A stretch of DNA of 64,000 bases from Pseudomonas schmalbachii (GCF_017589465.1 NZ_JAELYA010000004.1:248001-312000); one strand, 5' to 3'. Positions 18,238 to 27,582 are shown, numbered from the stretch's first letter. Program-made: numbers and translations. The notes: a model not told the origin generated them from the sequence alone.

Positions 18238-19323
18238 ATGAAAATCGGTGTCATTGGTGGCGGCCAGCTCGGCCGCATGCTGTCCCTGGCGGGCACTCCG
18301 CTGGGCATGAACTTCGCCTTCCTCGACCCGGCGCCGGACGCCTGCGCCGCCGCACTCGGCGAGCACATCCGCGCCGACTACGGCGACCAGGACCACCTGC
18401 GCCAACTGGCCGACGAGGTCGATCTGGTGACCTTCGAGTTCGAGAGCGTGCCGGCCGAGACCGTGGCCTTCCTCTCGCAGTTCGTGCCGGTCTACCCCTG
18501 CGCCGAATCCCTGCGCATCGCCCGCGACCGCTGGTTCGAGAAGTCGATGTTCAAGGAGCTGGGCATCCCCACTCCGGCCTTCGCCGACGTCCAGTCGCAG
18601 GCCGACCTCGATGCCGCGGTGGCCAGCATCGGCCTGCCGGGCGTGCTGAAGACCCGCACCCTCGGCTACGACGGCAAGGGCCAGAAGGTCCTGCGCAGTG
18701 CCGAGGACGTCGCCGGCGCCTTCGCCGAACTGGGCAGCGTGCCATGCATCCTCGAAGGCTTCGTGTCCTTCACCGGCGAAGTGTCGCTGGTGGCGGTGCG
18801 CGGCCGCGACGGCGAGACGCGCTTCTATCCGCTGGTGCACAACACCCACGAGAGCGGCATCCTGCGCCTGTCGGTGGCCAGCTCGAACCATCCGCTGCAG
18901 GCGCTGGCCGAGGACTACGCCGGCCGCGTGATGCAGAAGCTCGACTACGTCGGCGTGCTGGCCTTCGAGTTCTTCGAGGTGGACGGCGGCCTGAAGGCCA
19001 ACGAGATCGCCCCGCGCGTGCACAACTCCGGGCACTGGACCATCGAAGGCGCCGAGTGCAGCCAGTTCGAGAACCACCTGCGCGCCGTCGCCGGCCTGCC
19101 GCTGGGCTCGACCGCCAAGGTGGGCGAGAGCGCGATGCTCAACTTCATCGGCGAAGTGCCGCCGGTGGACAAGGTCGTCGCCATCGCCGACTGCCACCTG
19201 CACCACTACGGCAAGGCCTTCAAGGACGGGCGCAAGGTCGGCCATGCGACCATCCGCAGCGCCGATCTGCCGACGCTGAAGGCGAGGATCGCCGACGTCG
19301 AGGCCCTGATCGCCAAGGCGTGA
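18238..19323 (+). CDS. purK: N5-carboxyaminoimidazole ribonucleotide synthase
   Basis: A 361-residue ATP-grasp enzyme that carboxylates AIR with bicarbonate and ATP, feeding PurE. It starts with MKIGVIGGGQLGRMLSLAG, the pre-ATP-grasp nucleotide loop. KTRTLGYDGKGQ at about residues 139-150 is the ATP-grasp lid, and NEIAPRVHNSGHWTIEG at about 257-273 is the family signature with metal-binding residues. The ATG at 18238 is only 8 bp after purE. Confidence 0.95.
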   Translation: MKIGVIGGGQLGRMLSLAGTPLGMNFAFLDPAPDACAAALGEHIRADYGDQDHLRQLADEVDLVTFEFESVPAETVAFLSQFVPVYPCAESLRIARDRWFEKSMFKELGIPTPAFADVQSQADLDAAVASIGLPGVLKTRTLGYDGKGQKVLRSAEDVAGAFAELGSVPCILEGFVSFTGEVSLVAVRGRDGETRFYPLVHNTHESGILRLSVASSNHPLQALAEDYAGRVMQKLDYVGVLAFEFFEVDGGLKANEIAPRVHNSGHWTIEGAECSQFENHLRAVAGLPLGSTAKVGESAMLNFIGEVPPVDKVVAIADCHLHHYGKAFKDGRKVGHATIRSADLPTLKARIADVEALIAKA

Positions 19324-19421
19324 CGCCAGTGCGGCCGTTCTCCTGCAGGGCGGCCGCGTGCTTCTACACTGTCCGATGACAGGCGCGTGCAATGCGCTCA
19401 AACCCACAAGGAGGGACTGTC

Positions 19422-19667
19422 ATGGGACTTATCGCAACCATCGTAATCGGCCTGATCGTCGGCCTCGTCGCGCGTTTCCTCAAGCCCGGCGATGACAGCA
19501 TGGGCTGGATCATGACCATTCTGATCGGCATCGGCGGCTCGCTGCTGGCCACCTATGGCGGCCAGGCGCTGGGCATCTACGCCGCCGGCCAGGTGGCGGG
19601 CTTCATCGGCGCGGTGATCGGCGCCGTGATCCTGCTGGTCATCTACAACATGGTGAAGAAAAGCTGA
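19422..19667 (+). CDS. GlsB/YeaQ/YmgE family membrane protein
   Basis: An 81-residue protein with three hydrophobic segments (GLIATIVIGLIVGLVARFL, MTILIGIGGSLLATYGG, GFIGAVIGAVILLVIYNMV) and many Gly residues, typical of the transglycosylase-associated or GlsB stress-protein family. The ATG at 19422 has AAGGAGGGA 7 bp upstream. The function is unknown; related genes are often stress-induced. Confidence 0.9.
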   Translation: MGLIATIVIGLIVGLVARFLKPGDDSMGWIMTILIGIGGSLLATYGGQALGIYAAGQVAGFIGAVIGAVILLVIYNMVKKS

Positions 19668-19782
19668 GCACAGCCGTTCCGGGACCGCAGGCGGTTCGTT
19701 GTCCGGGCCGCTGTGCCTGCTGGTCATTCGCCTGCCGATGCAGAACAATGCGCGGCGTTCGCCCGCCACCATCGGAACGCCC

Positions 19783-20331
19783 ATGCGCCGTACCCTGTTC
19801 GCCTGCAGCCTGTTGCTGCTGACCTCCCTGGCCCACGCTGCCACCCACGAACTCCCCGAAACCGACTGGCTGTCCCTGATGCCGCCGAGCGACCGCCAGG
19901 CGCTGGAAGACATGCCGGAAATCGACCACGCCGGCCCCGAGGCCAACGGCACCTTCACCGACAAGGGCGGCCTGAAGCAGAAGGACAAGGGCCTGCCGGC
20001 GGTGATGTTCTCGACCAGGACCGTCGCCGCGCTGAACGGCAAGGCGATCCGCCTCGGCGGCTACCCGGTGCCGCTGGAGAACGACGCGAAGGGGCGGGTG
20101 ACCGAGTTCTTCCTGGTCCCCTATCCGGGCGCCTGCATCCACGTGCCGCCACCGCCGCCGAACCAGATCGTGCTGGTGCGCTACCCCAAGGGCCTGAAGC
20201 TCGACGACATCTACAACCCGCTGTGGGTCAGCGGCACGCTGAAGGTGGAGCAGGTCAGCAACCAGATGGCCGATGCGGCGTATGCGATGGACGATGCCAA
20301 GGTCCGCCCGGTCGAGGAAAGCGATCTCTGA
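19783..20331 (+). CDS. DUF3299 exported protein
   Basis: A 182-residue protein with a signal peptide (MRRTLFACSLLLLTSLAHA), which fixes the start at 19783; an ATG at 19738 would bury the signal. The DUF3299 core contains GKAIRLGGYPVPLE and FFLVPYPGACIHVPPPPPNQ (about residues 105-130). Some family members occur in ABC-transporter or copper gene clusters as periplasmic proteins. The role here is unknown. It stands alone downstream of the GlsB-like gene. Confidence 0.88.
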   Translation: MRRTLFACSLLLLTSLAHAATHELPETDWLSLMPPSDRQALEDMPEIDHAGPEANGTFTDKGGLKQKDKGLPAVMFSTRTVAALNGKAIRLGGYPVPLENDAKGRVTEFFLVPYPGACIHVPPPPPNQIVLVRYPKGLKLDDIYNPLWVSGTLKVEQVSNQMADAAYAMDDAKVRPVEESDL

Positions 20332-20355
20332 GGGCCGATGGCTTTTCGTAACCGC

Positions 20356-20424
20356 GTAGGTTGGTGCTGAACGTAGTGAAGCCCAACGAAAGCTGTTGGG
20401 CTTCGTGCCTCAGCCCAACCTACG
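20356..20424. repeat. Palindromic repeat, family A (copy 4)
   Basis: Short copy, GTAGGTTGGTGCTGAACGTA to GCCCAACCTACG. Its right end overlaps the TAG stop of the next gene (20420-20422 on the minus strand). Confidence 0.8.
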
Positions 20425-21334
20425 ACGCCACTCCGCCGCTCAATTGCTCCCGCGCGTAATCGACGAACAGCTGCGCCGGTTTGGTCAGTTGTGCGCGTTT
20501 CAGCCAGGCGGCGACCAGTCCGGAGGCGCTGACCGGTTCGGCGATGTCCACCATCACCACCTTCTTGCCGTCGTAGGTGCACTCCGAGTGCGGCCGGGTG
20601 ACCAGCACGGAGAAACCGAAACCCTGGCCGACCATGCCGCGCACCATCTCGATGGAGGGCGAACTGAAGGCGATGTGCGGGTTAAGCCCCAATTCCTCGA
20701 AGATGCTTACGAAATACGTACGACTTGGCTGCACATCGAGCAGGATCATCGGCTCCAGCGCCAGGTCGCGCAGCGATACCTGTGCCTGCTGGGCGAAGCG
20801 GTGGTTTTCCGGGAGCAGGGCGTAGGGGCGCTGTGCCGGCATCAGCGGCTGGGTCTCGATGGTGCCGTCGAGGTCGTGCTCGTAGAGGAAGGCGAGATCG
20901 AAGCGGCCGGCGGTGAGGCCCTGCACCAGTTCCTGCTGCTCGCCGTCGCGGATGCGGATTTCCACTCCCGGATAACGCTCGCGGAAGCCGGCGATCAGGC
21001 GCGGCAGGTAGAGCGGGGCTACCGTCTCGAAGCAGCCGATATCGATCTGCCCGGCCACCACGTCGTTGTCGGCCAGGGCGTTCTGTTCGAACTCGTGGGC
21101 CATGCGCAGCAGCTCCTGCGCCTTGCGATAGAAGCGCGCGCCGCTGGGCGTCAGCGATACGCCCTGGGCATGGTGGCGAATGAACAGCTGGACGCCGAAG
21201 CTTTCCTCCAGCCCCTTGATCGCCGTGGAGATCGACGGCTGCGCGATGTACAGCTTGCGTGACGCCTCGGCCACGCTGCCGCATTCCACGGTCGTCACGA
21301 AATACCTGAGTTGCCGCAAGGTATAGGAAGCCAC
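20420..21334 (-). CDS. LysR-family regulator of the amine block
   Basis: A 304-residue LysR regulator with N-terminal HTH (LRQLRYFVTTVECGSVAEAS, then IAQPSISTAIKGLEESFG; residues 6-65) and a periplasmic-binding-like effector domain. It is divergent from the aldehyde dehydrogenase gene (389 bp to its likely start) and is its likely regulator. The stop codon lies in a family A repeat. The effector is unknown; an amine or aldehyde intermediate is a guess from context. Confidence 0.85.
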   Translation of the reverse strand: MASYTLRQLRYFVTTVECGSVAEASRKLYIAQPSISTAIKGLEESFGVQLFIRHHAQGVSLTPSGARFYRKAQELLRMAHEFEQNALADNDVVAGQIDIGCFETVAPLYLPRLIAGFRERYPGVEIRIRDGEQQELVQGLTAGRFDLAFLYEHDLDGTIETQPLMPAQRPYALLPENHRFAQQAQVSLRDLALEPMILLDVQPSRTYFVSIFEELGLNPHIAFSSPSIEMVRGMVGQGFGFSVLVTRPHSECTYDGKKVVMVDIAEPVSASGLVAAWLKRAQLTKPAQLFVDYAREQLSGGVAS

Positions 21335-21723
21335 TGCAAGACCTCTGCTCGGCGACGCATCCGGTGGTGCGTGCCTGATTGTTGTGGGTGGTTCTGTGGA
21401 GCGTTGGGGGAAAGCAAGGAGTGGGCCTGCTTTTCCCTCACCCTAGCCCTCTCCCAAGGGGAGAGGGGACTGGTTCGGTGATGGGGGATGCATTGGCGTT
21501 CTGCCGGACAACCCCCTCTCCCTCCGGGAGAGGGCAGGGGTGAGGGCGTGCCAGCTCGGTCCCCATGCCCTGCACAATAACCCAGCACAACGCACTTTGC
21601 CGGTGCACGGCTACCCAGCTTTTTCGTATACCCCGAAGACATATTTAATATTTTTCCTACGCCGGCCCTTGCGCGACCATCTGATCCCATCTCAGAACAA
21701 TAACGCTCGTGAGCGGGAGTGCC
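21335..21723. promoter_or_regulatory. Divergent promoter region, LysR / aldehyde dehydrogenase
   Basis: The region holds a family D repeat (21435-21546) and an AT-rich tract around 21625-21662 with CATATTTAATATTTTTCC, the best promoter candidate for the plus-strand operon. No clear T-N11-A LysR site was singled out. Confidence 0.4.
21435..21546. repeat. Palindromic repeat, family D (copy 2)
   Basis: CCCTCACCCTAGCCCTCTCC left end and GGAGAGGGCAGGGGTGAGGG right end. Confidence 0.85.
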
Positions 21724-23217
21724 GTGGTGTACCAACTCAACGACTGGCAACAGCGTGCCGCACGTCAGACCTTCATCGATAGCGCCCTGATCGACGGCCG
21801 CCGCGTGGCCGCCGCCGATGGCGCCACCTTCGATTCCATCGATCCGGCCACCAACCGCCTGCTGGCGAAAGTCGCAGCCTGCGGCGAGGCGGAAATCGAC
21901 GCCGCCGTGCGCAGCGCGCGCCGGGCCTTCGAGAGCGGCCCCTGGGCGCGCATGGCGCCGCGCGAGCGCAAGGCCGTGCTGCTCAGGCTCAGCGAACTGA
22001 TGATGGCCAACCGCGAGGAACTGGCGCTGCTCGACTCGCTGAACATGGGCAAGCCGGTGAATGACGCCTGGAACATCGACGTCCCCGGCGCCGCCGGCGT
22101 GTTCGCCTGGTACGCGGAAAGCCTCGACAAGCTCTACGACCAGGTCGCACCGACCGCCCAGGACGCCCTCGCCACCATCACCCGCGTGCCGCTGGGCGTG
22201 ATCGGCGCTGTGGTGCCGTGGAACTTCCCGCTCGACATGGCCGCCTGGAAGCTCGCCCCGGCGCTGGCCGCCGGCAACTCGGTGGTGCTCAAGCCGGCCG
22301 AGCAGTCGCCGTTCTCCGCCCTGCGCCTGGCCGAACTGGCGCTGGAAGCCGGCCTTCCGGAAGGCGTGCTGAACGTCGTGCCGGGCCTCGGTGAAACCGC
22401 CGGCAAGGCCCTCGGCCTGCACATGGATGTGGACTCGCTGGTGTTCACCGGCTCGACCCAGGTGGGCAAGTACTTCATGCAGTACGCCGCGCAGTCCAAC
22501 CTCAAGCAGGTCTGGCTGGAGTGCGGCGGCAAGAGCCCGAATCTCGTGTTTGCCGATTGCCGCGACCTCGATCTTGCGGCAGAAAAAGCGGCCTTCGGCA
22601 TTTTCTTCAACCAGGGCGAAGTCTGCTCGGCCAACTCACGACTGCTGGTGGAGCGCTCGATCCATGACGAATTCGTCGAACGCCTGATCGCCAGGTCCCG
22701 CGACTGGCTGCCCGGCGACCCGCTCGACCCGGCCAGCCGTGCCGGCGCCATCGTCGATGGCAAGCAGACCGCCGGCATCCTGCGCTTCATCGACGAGACG
22801 CAGAGTAGCGGCGCGAAACTCGCCTGCGGCGGTCGCCAGCTGAGCTTCAACGGCTCGGACAACTTCATCGAGCCGACCATCTTTACCGGCGTCGATCCGC
22901 AACAGCGCCTGGCCCGCGACGAAGTGTTCGGCCCGGTGCTTGCAGTCACCGCGTTCGACAGCGAGGACGAGGCCGTCCGGCTGGCCAACGACAGCGTCTA
23001 CGGCCTGGCCGCCTCGCTGTGGAGCGACGACCTCAACCGTGCGCACCGCGTGGCGCGCCGGCTGAATGCCGGCACCGTGTCGGTCAACACGGTGGATGCC
23101 CTCGACCCCTGCGTGCCCTTCGGCGGCGGCAAGCAGTCCGGCTTCGGCCGCGACCTGTCGCTGCACTCGTTCGACAAGTACACGCAGCTGAAGACCACCT
23201 GGTTCCAGCTGCGCTGA
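21724..23217 (+). CDS. NAD(P)-dependent aldehyde dehydrogenase (PuuC-like)
   Basis: About 497 residues oxidising an aldehyde to its acid. A GGGAG ribosome-binding site (21715-21719) favours GTG 21724 or 21727; a GTG at 21709 is also in frame. Motifs: VVPWNFPLDMAAWKLAPAL (about residues 155-173), FTGSTQVGKYFMQYAA, general base Glu in LECGGKSPNLVF (about 258-269), nucleophile Cys in FNQGEVCSANSRLLV (about 292-306) and EVFGPVLAV. It resembles gamma-glutamyl-aminobutyraldehyde and betaine-aldehyde dehydrogenases. It is first in a run with an amine permease and an aminotransferase, so an aminoaldehyde substrate is likely. Confidence 0.88.
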   Translation: MVYQLNDWQQRAARQTFIDSALIDGRRVAAADGATFDSIDPATNRLLAKVAACGEAEIDAAVRSARRAFESGPWARMAPRERKAVLLRLSELMMANREELALLDSLNMGKPVNDAWNIDVPGAAGVFAWYAESLDKLYDQVAPTAQDALATITRVPLGVIGAVVPWNFPLDMAAWKLAPALAAGNSVVLKPAEQSPFSALRLAELALEAGLPEGVLNVVPGLGETAGKALGLHMDVDSLVFTGSTQVGKYFMQYAAQSNLKQVWLECGGKSPNLVFADCRDLDLAAEKAAFGIFFNQGEVCSANSRLLVERSIHDEFVERLIARSRDWLPGDPLDPASRAGAIVDGKQTAGILRFIDETQSSGAKLACGGRQLSFNGSDNFIEPTIFTGVDPQQRLARDEVFGPVLAVTAFDSEDEAVRLANDSVYGLAASLWSDDLNRAHRVARRLNAGTVSVNTVDALDPCVPFGGGKQSGFGRDLSLHSFDKYTQLKTTWFQLR

Positions 23218-23258
23218 GTGCCATCCGGACCCGATAAAGACAACAAGAGAACATCCGC

Positions 23259-24677
23259 ATGAGCGTGCAACAACCAACCCTGCGTCGCGTACTGGGCCTC
23301 GGCCCGCTGCTGGCCGTGGCCATCGGCCTGGTGGTTTCCCAGGGCGTGATGGTGCTGATGCTGCAGGGCGCCGGCAGCGCCGGCCTCGGCTTCATCGTGC
23401 CGCTCGGGGTGGCCTACCTGCTGGCCCTGAGCTACGCCTTCTCCTTCTCCGAACTGGCGCTGATGATCCCCCGCGCCGGCGGCCTGAGCAGCTACACCGA
23501 GGTCGCCATCGGGCATTTCCCGGCGATCCTGGCGACCTTCTCCGGCTACGTGGTGGTGGCGATGTTCGCCCTCTCCGCCGAACTGCTGCTGCTCGACATG
23601 ATCATCGGCAAGGTCTACCCGGGCAGCGTGCCGCCGATGTTCATCGCCTATGGCGTGCTCGGCCTGTTCACGGTGCTCAACCTGCTCGGCATCGACATCT
23701 TCGCGCGCCTGCAGAGCGTGCTGGCGCTGGTGATGATGATCGTCCTGCTGCTGCTCGGGCTGGGCGCGGTGAGCCATGACGGGGCTGCCGTGTCGACCGC
23801 CGTGGCCAGTGGCTGGAACCCGCTGGGCGTCGGCGTGCTGGCGCTGACCGCACTGGCCGTGTGGGGCTTCGTCGGTGCCGAGTTCGTCTGCCCGCTGGTG
23901 GAGGAAACCCGGCGTCCGGAGCGCAACATCCCGCGCTCGATGATCCTCGGCCTGACCATCATCTTCCTCACCATCGCCCTGTACTGCCTCGGCGCGCTGA
24001 TGCTGATTCCCGGCGAGGAACTGGCCGGCGACCTGCTGCCGCACTTCACCTTCGCCAACAAGGTGTTCGGCGACTACGGCCAGCTGTTCCTGGTGATCGC
24101 CGCGATCACCGCCACCTGCAGCACGCTGAACTCGTCGCTGGCGGCCATCCCGCGCATGCTCTACGGCATGGCGCAGAACGGCCAGGCCTTCCCGCAGTTC
24201 AAGTGGCTCAGCAAGGCGCGCACCCCGTGGGTGGCCGTGCTGTTCGTCGCCGCCATCACCGGCATGCCGATCGTCCTGCTCGGCGACAACCCGGACGCGA
24301 TCAACATCCTGCTGCTGGCCGCCGCGCTGTCCTGGCTGCTCGCCTACATCATCGCCCACGTCGACGTGCTGGCCCTGCGCCGCCGCTACCCGCAGATCGC
24401 GCGGCCGTTCCGCACGCCGTTCTACCCGTGGCCGCAGGTGTTCGGCATCGCCGGCATGATCTACGCCGTGGTTCACGTGTCCCCGACCCCGGAAATGACC
24501 GGCCGCATCTTCGCCAGCGCAGGCGTGGTGCTGGGCGTGGTCTCGCTGGTGGCGGTGGTGTGGATCAAGCTGGTGATGCGCAAACCCCTTTTCGTACCCG
24601 AACCGCTCGAGACGGCCGGTGAGACTGCCCAGGGCAAGTCCGTCGCCCTCGATCCCCTGCAATCCCCTCTGGCCTGA
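23259..24677 (+). CDS. APC-family amino acid or amine permease
   Basis: A 472-residue inner-membrane transporter with about 12 hydrophobic segments, starting VLGLGPLLAVAIGLVVSQGV and including SYAFSFSELALMIPRAGGLS (the conserved helix 2 region). The C-terminal tail of about 35 residues is hydrophilic. It lies 41 bp after the aldehyde dehydrogenase and 29 bp before the aminotransferase, so it probably imports the substrate they catabolise. The substrate cannot be read from sequence; putrescine, another diamine or an amino acid are candidates. Confidence 0.87.
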   Translation: MSVQQPTLRRVLGLGPLLAVAIGLVVSQGVMVLMLQGAGSAGLGFIVPLGVAYLLALSYAFSFSELALMIPRAGGLSSYTEVAIGHFPAILATFSGYVVVAMFALSAELLLLDMIIGKVYPGSVPPMFIAYGVLGLFTVLNLLGIDIFARLQSVLALVMMIVLLLLGLGAVSHDGAAVSTAVASGWNPLGVGVLALTALAVWGFVGAEFVCPLVEETRRPERNIPRSMILGLTIIFLTIALYCLGALMLIPGEELAGDLLPHFTFANKVFGDYGQLFLVIAAITATCSTLNSSLAAIPRMLYGMAQNGQAFPQFKWLSKARTPWVAVLFVAAITGMPIVLLGDNPDAINILLLAAALSWLLAYIIAHVDVLALRRRYPQIARPFRTPFYPWPQVFGIAGMIYAVVHVSPTPEMTGRIFASAGVVLGVVSLVAVVWIKLVMRKPLFVPEPLETAGETAQGKSVALDPLQSPLA

Positions 24678-24706
24678 AACTCGCCGAGGGAACTAGGAGA
24701 AAGTCG

Positions 24707-26089
24707 ATGACTGACAAGACCACTCAACAGCGTGAAACCCGCGACTACCAGGCGGCGGACGCGGCCCACCACATCCATGCGTTCCTCGACCAGAAGGCGC
24801 TGAACGAGGAAGGCCCGCGCGTGATGGTGCGCGGCGAGGGCCTGTACCTCTGGGACAACGACGGCAAGCGCTACCTCGACGGCATGTCCGGCCTGTGGTG
24901 CACCCAGCTCGGTTATGGCCGCAAGGACCTGGCCGCCGCCGCCACCCGCCAGCTGGAACAGCTGCCGTACTACAACATGTTCTTCCACACCACCCACCCG
25001 GCGGTGGTGGAACTGTCCGAGCTGCTCTTCAGCCTGCTGCCCGGCCACTACAGCCACGCGATCTACACCAACTCCGGCTCCGAGGCCAACGAGGTGCTGA
25101 TCCGCACCGTGCGCCGCTACTGGCAGATCCTCGGCAAGCCGCAGAAGAAGATCATGATCGGCCGCTGGAACGGCTACCACGGCTCGACCCTGGGCAGCAC
25201 CGCGCTCGGCGGCATGAAGTTCATGCACGAGATGGGCGGCATGCTGCCGGACATCGCGCACATCGACGAACCCTACTGGTTCGCCCACGAAGGCAACCTG
25301 ACCCCGGCGGAATTCGGCCTGCGCGCCGCACGCCAGTTGGAAGAGAAGATCCTCGAACTGGGCGCCGACAACGTCGCCGCGTTCGTCGCTGAGCCGTTCC
25401 AGGGCGCCGGCGGCATGATCTTCCCGCCGGAAAGCTACTGGCCGGAAATCCAGCGCATCTGCCGCAAGTACGACGTGCTGCTGTGCGCCGACGAAGTGAT
25501 CGGCGGCTTCGGCCGTACCGGCGAATGGATGGCTCACCAGCACTTCGGTTTCGAGCCGGACACCCTGTCCATCGCCAAGGGCCTGACCAGCGGCTACATC
25601 CCCATGGGCGGCCTGGTGCTGAGCAAGCGCATGGCCGAGGTGCTGGTCGAGCAGGGCGGCGTGTTCGCCCACGGCCTGACCTACTCCGGACACCCGGTAG
25701 CCGCCGCAGTCGCCATCGCCAACCTGAAGGCGCTGCGCGACGAAGGCGTGGTCACCCAGGTGAAGAGCGACACCGGCCCGTACCTGCAGCAATGCCTGCG
25801 CGAAGTGTTCGGCGAGCATCCGCTGGTGGGCGACATCCAGGGCGCCGGCCTGGTCGCCGCGCTGCAGTTCGCCGAAGACAAGGCCAGCCGCAAGCGCTTC
25901 GCCAACGAAAACGACATCGCCTGGCGCTGCCGCACCATCGGTTTCGAGGAGGGCGTGATCATCCGCTCGACCTTGGGCCGCATGATCATGGCCCCGGCCC
26001 TGGTGGCGACCCGCGCGGAGATCGACGAACTGATCGACAAGACCCGCATCGCGGTCGACCGCACGGCGCAGGAGATCGGGGTGCTGTAA
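24707..26089 (+). CDS. Class-III aminotransferase (SpuC-like, omega-amine:pyruvate type)
   Basis: A 460-residue PLP enzyme. It has LDGMSGLWCTQLGYGRKDLA (about residues 53-72), the phosphate-binding TNSGSEANE (about 120-128), WNGYHGSTLGS with the PLP-stacking Tyr, CADEVIGGFGRTGEW (about 261-275) and the catalytic Lys in IAKGLTSGYIPMGG (about 288-301). The pattern matches SpuC and other putrescine/polyamine:pyruvate aminotransferases. ATG 24707 follows AGGAGAAAG. With the neighbouring aldehyde dehydrogenase it would turn a primary amine into an acid by transamination and oxidation. Confidence 0.9.
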   Translation: MTDKTTQQRETRDYQAADAAHHIHAFLDQKALNEEGPRVMVRGEGLYLWDNDGKRYLDGMSGLWCTQLGYGRKDLAAAATRQLEQLPYYNMFFHTTHPAVVELSELLFSLLPGHYSHAIYTNSGSEANEVLIRTVRRYWQILGKPQKKIMIGRWNGYHGSTLGSTALGGMKFMHEMGGMLPDIAHIDEPYWFAHEGNLTPAEFGLRAARQLEEKILELGADNVAAFVAEPFQGAGGMIFPPESYWPEIQRICRKYDVLLCADEVIGGFGRTGEWMAHQHFGFEPDTLSIAKGLTSGYIPMGGLVLSKRMAEVLVEQGGVFAHGLTYSGHPVAAAVAIANLKALRDEGVVTQVKSDTGPYLQQCLREVFGEHPLVGDIQGAGLVAALQFAEDKASRKRFANENDIAWRCRTIGFEEGVIIRSTLGRMIMAPALVATRAEIDELIDKTRIAVDRTAQEIGVL

Positions 26090-26101
26090 GCCCCGGTCGA
26101 C

Positions 26102-26155
26102 GTAGGGCGGGTGCAACCCGCCTTGCGCGCCGATGGCGGGTTTCACCCGCCCTAC
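26102..26155. repeat. Palindromic repeat, family B (copy 1)
   Basis: GTAGGGCGGGTGCAACCCGC and GGCGGGTTTCACCCGCCCTAC arms; each arm is itself palindromic. It lies 12 bp after the aminotransferase stop. Confidence 0.85.
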
Positions 26156-26274
26156 CTCCACAACAACGCCGCGGGTCCAACGAGGCCCGCGCGATGGAAC
26201 CCCTTTGTCCGGCTCCTGGCCGGTAACTGCCCCGCAACACACAACAACGCCAATCGGCTGTGGGAGTTCGTTCC

Positions 26275-27315
26275 ATGAAAGTGTCCTTGCCAACCCTCAC
26301 CTGCGCGGTCTTCGCCGCGTTCACCGGCGCCGCCCAGGCGCAATCGCAGAGCATCACCGTCATCTCCTTCGGCGGCGCCACCAAGGCGGCCCAGGAGCAG
26401 GCCTACTTCAAACCCTTCAACCAGTCCGGCGCCGGCACCGTGGTCGCTGGCGAATACAACGGCGAGATGGCCAAGGTGAAAGCCATGGTCGATGTCGGCC
26501 AGGTCAGCTGGGACGTGGTCGAGGTGGAAAGCCCCGAACTGCTGCGCGGCTGCGAGGAAGGCCTGTTCGAGCGCCTCGACCCGGCGGCCTTCGGCGACGA
26601 GGCGCAGTTCGTCCCCGGCACCCTCAGCGAGTGCGGCGTGGCCACCTACGTCTGGTCGATGGTGATGGCCTACAACGGCGAGAAGCTGGCCAAGGCGCCG
26701 ACCTCCTGGGCGGACTTCTGGAACGTCAAGGACTTCCCCGGCAAGCGTGGCCTGCGCAAGGGCGCCAAGTACACCCTGGAAGTCGCCCTGCTGGCCGACG
26801 GGGTGAAGTCGGAAGACATCTACAAGGTGCTCGCCACGCCGGAAGGCGTCACCCGCGCCTTCGCCAAGCTCGACCAGATCAAGCCGAACATCCAGTGGTG
26901 GGAAGCCGGCGCCCAGCCGCCGCAGTGGCTCGCCGCCGGCGACGTGGTGATGAGCGCCGCCTACAACGGCCGCATCGCCGCCGCGCAGAAGGAAGGCGTG
27001 AAGCTCGGCATCGTATGGCCCGGCAGCCTCTACGACCCGGAATACTGGGCGGTGGTGAAGGGCACCAAGAACAAGGCGCTGGCGGAGAAATTCATCGCCT
27101 TCGCCAGCCAGCCGCAGACGCAGAAGGTGTTCGCCGAGAACATCCCCTACGGGCCGGTGCACAAGGATGCGTTGGGCCTGCTGCCGGCCGATGTACAGGC
27201 CAACCTGCCCACCGCCCCGGCCAACCTGGAAGGTGCGCGTTCGGTTGATTCGGAGTTCTGGGTCGACCACGGCGAGGAGCTGGAACAGCGCTTCAACGCG
27301 TGGGCGGCGCGGTAA
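26275..27315 (+). CDS. Periplasmic substrate-binding protein (spermidine/putrescine type)
   Basis: A 346-residue protein. The signal peptide MKVSLPTLTCAVFAAFTGAAQA supports the start at 26275. The mature part is of the PotD/PotF-like type-2 binding fold: ITVISFGGATKAAQEQAYFK at the N-terminus, SWDVVEVESPELLRGCEEG, then TSWADFWNVKDFPGKRGLRK and GDVVMSAAYNGRIAAA. No ATPase or permease gene is nearby, so it either serves a distant transporter or has a sensing role. It is 185 bp after the aminotransferase, separated by a family B repeat. Confidence 0.87.
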   Translation: MKVSLPTLTCAVFAAFTGAAQAQSQSITVISFGGATKAAQEQAYFKPFNQSGAGTVVAGEYNGEMAKVKAMVDVGQVSWDVVEVESPELLRGCEEGLFERLDPAAFGDEAQFVPGTLSECGVATYVWSMVMAYNGEKLAKAPTSWADFWNVKDFPGKRGLRKGAKYTLEVALLADGVKSEDIYKVLATPEGVTRAFAKLDQIKPNIQWWEAGAQPPQWLAAGDVVMSAAYNGRIAAAQKEGVKLGIVWPGSLYDPEYWAVVKGTKNKALAEKFIAFASQPQTQKVFAENIPYGPVHKDALGLLPADVQANLPTAPANLEGARSVDSEFWVDHGEELEQRFNAWAAR

Positions 27316-27335
27316 GACCGCGGTATTGATGGATT

Positions 27336-27494
27336 GGCGGGTTGCACCCGCCCTACGCCGGCTCCACGTCTATCGGGGCTTTTCGTAGGATGGGTTGAGC
27401 GCAGCGATACCCATGCGGTCGTGGATGATGGGTATCGCAAGCTCAACCCATCCTACATGGCGTCGCATTTGCGGTAGGGCGGGTGCAACCCGCC
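27336..27494. repeat. Nested repeat cluster: family C between split arms of family B
   Basis: A lone family B right-type arm (27336-27356) and a left-type arm (27474-27494) flank a full family C palindrome (27385-27456; GTAGGATGGGTTGAGCGCAG and GCTCAACCCATCCTAC ends). The B arms are in reversed order relative to full copies. Confidence 0.75.
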
Positions 27495-27504
27495 AATCAC
27501 GGCA

Positions 27505-27533
27505 CAAAAAAAGGGAGCCCTAAGGCTCCCTCG
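27505..27533 (-). terminator. Terminator of fdhA and the sarcosine operon
   Basis: On the minus strand GGGAGCC/GGCTCCC form a stem (27513-27530) followed by seven to eight T residues, 50 bp beyond the fdhA stop. Confidence 0.9.
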
Positions 27534-27582
27534 GAGAGAGACCGCAGCGGGGACGCCGCAGCCGGGGTTGGATGCTGCGTGG

